Of a stretch of DNA of 64,000 bases, positions 63,127 to 64,000 are shown piece after piece. The stretch spans positions 1,044,198 through 1,108,197 of the forward strand of contig NZ_LMUS01000001.1 in NCBI RefSeq assembly GCF_009765835.1, read 5' to 3'. Each line of letters opens with the position of its first letter. Positions within the stretch are counted from its first letter, which is position 1. The stretch is from Granulicella sp. L56. GTDB lineage: Bacteria > Acidobacteriota > Terriglobia > Terriglobales > Acidobacteriaceae. The notes beneath the pieces were generated by a model. It worked only from the letters and a program-made list of their open reading frames with translations. It did not search any database and had not been told where the DNA came from. A program made the translations under genes and the position numbers.

Positions 63127-64000
63127 ATGCGATTTGTCCTACCCCTTTTGCTCGCCCTCTCGCTCAGTGCCAATGCGCAGGACGTCCACGTCCGCGTCTC
63201 CCCGAACGTCAAGACCGGCATCGAGGGCACCACCGAGTTCCCCACCATCCAAATGGCGATGGACCACCACCCCTTCGCCGGTCCTGGAGGCAGGGTCTAT
63301 ATCGAGATCGCTCCCGGCACCTATCACGAGCGCGTCATCGTCACCCAGAACCACGCCAACATCACCTTCCTCGGCATGGGCAAGTCGCCTGAAGACGTCG
63401 TTATCACTAACTCGCTCAACGCCAAGCAAGCCGGGGGCACCTTCTTCACCGAGACCGTTGAGATCAACGGCGTTGGATTTGAAGCGGACAACATCACCTT
63501 CGAGAACACCGCAGGTAACACCGGGCAGGCGGTAGCCGTAGCCGACCGCAGCGACCGCTCCATCTTTAAACACTGCCGCTTCCTCGGCCATCAGGACACG
63601 CTCTTCGCCGATTACGGCCGCCAATATTACGTCGACTCGTACATCGAAGGCGGTGTCGACTTCATCTTCGGCAACGCCACCGCCGTCTTCAACCACGATG
63701 AGTTGCACTCTAACGGCCCCGGCTTTCTCACCGCTCAATCCCGCACCGCAGCCGACCAAACCACCGGCTACGTCATCCTCAATAGCAAGGTCACCAGCGG
63801 AATCGATCCCTCGACGAAAGGTATTGGCCTTGGCCGTCCCTGGCGTCCCTTCTCCCGCGTCATCTATATCAACACCGAACTGCCCAGCGACGTTTCACCC
63901 GCAGGCTGGAACAACTGGGGCAAGACCTCTAATGAGCAGACCACCTTCTACGCCGAATCCAACAGCGCAGGCCCCGGAGCCAACCCCTCCGCCCGCGTTC
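63127..64000 (+). CDS. Pectinesterase (CE8), 3' end outside the window
   Basis: The frame runs from ATG 63127 to the window edge without a stop (about 291 codons). A signal peptide (MRFVLPLLLALSLSANAQ) precedes a right-handed beta-helix with pectin methylesterase motifs: QAVAV, GHQDTLF (catalytic Asp), GGVDFIFGNATAVF (second Asp) and LGRPWRPFS (Arg). It removes methyl esters from pectin, fitting a plant-polysaccharide degrader. The protein is partial because the window ends. Confidence 0.93.
   Translation, partial: MRFVLPLLLALSLSANAQDVHVRVSPNVKTGIEGTTEFPTIQMAMDHHPFAGPGGRVYIEIAPGTYHERVIVTQNHANITFLGMGKSPEDVVITNSLNAKQAGGTFFTETVEINGVGFEADNITFENTAGNTGQAVAVADRSDRSIFKHCRFLGHQDTLFADYGRQYYVDSYIEGGVDFIFGNATAVFNHDELHSNGPGFLTAQSRTAADQTTGYVILNSKVTSGIDPSTKGIGLGRPWRPFSRVIYINTELPSDVSPAGWNNWGKTSNEQTTFYAESNSAGPGANPSARV

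Overview
The window looks like a chromosomal segment of an acidobacterium of the Acidobacteriaceae/Terriglobia type (Granulicella, Edaphobacter or Terriglobus-like). This is inferred from several features: a 'soil-associated' TIGR03435-family protein, a lipid A/LPS assembly gene set with a very long LptC/OstA-like protein, Tat-exported sugar-type oxidoreductase/FG-GAP/cupin genes, BshB1, high-GC codon use with frequent GTG/TTG starts, and two families of short dispersed intergenic repeats. There are no tRNA or rRNA genes, intact insertion sequences, prophages or CRISPR arrays. Coding density is high and almost everything is housekeeping or biosynthesis.

Layout. 1-9.6 kb: the end of an aminodeoxychorismate lyase-type gene, xseB and a homocysteine methyltransferase/MTHFR fusion, a lipoprotein, bshB1, two tandem Tat-exported ferritin-like proteins, a membrane diguanylate cyclase and a TIGR03435 protein. 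9.6-18.5 kb: a small inverted-repeat element, a MobB-like P-loop protein, lpxD and an LpxL-like acyltransferase (overlapping), a SYLF protein, a LuxR-type regulator with a degenerate receiver, dcd, an HU protein and priA. 18-21.6 kb: a cupin/FG-GAP/Gfo-Idh-MocA cluster preceded by a LacI-type operator. 21.6-33.9 kb: an RNase T2 lipoprotein, then a long minus-strand run with lptC/A-like, lptB, rpoN, hpf, rapZ, an MsbA-like ABC exporter, yicC-like, gmk, rpoZ and a family-4 uracil-DNA glycosylase. This is the classic lpt-rpoN-hpf-rapZ neighbourhood without PTS genes.

33.9-38.1 kb: a hypothetical gene, a formate/nitrite transporter, an outer-membrane beta-barrel protein, a Spy/CpxP-like protein and a LysR regulator. 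38.2-50.9 kb: a single co-directional branched-chain amino acid locus, leuA-leuB-x-leuC-x-leuD-ilvD-x-ilvB-x-x-x-ilvN-ilvC, ending in a strong terminator. Six small uncharacterised genes (x) sit between the biosynthetic genes, and most are AT-richer than their neighbours. A perfect 10-bp inverted repeat lies between the divergent lysR gene and leuA and is the obvious operator candidate. 51-64 kb: a cNMP-domain histidine kinase, an acyltransferase-3, DUF427, topA, dprA, a DoxX-like membrane protein, DUF3565, mqnA, a DedA-type protein, fabH, the SRP RNA with its own promoter, and the 5' part of a pectinesterase.

The most unusual points are the orphan genes interleaved in the leu/ilv operon, the leuA product that lacks the allosteric domain, the 152-bp inverted-repeat element whose hairpin core recurs inside the leu operon, the degenerate tandem repeats upstream of topA, and the atypical P-loop of RapZ. 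No clearly new defence or mobile system was found.
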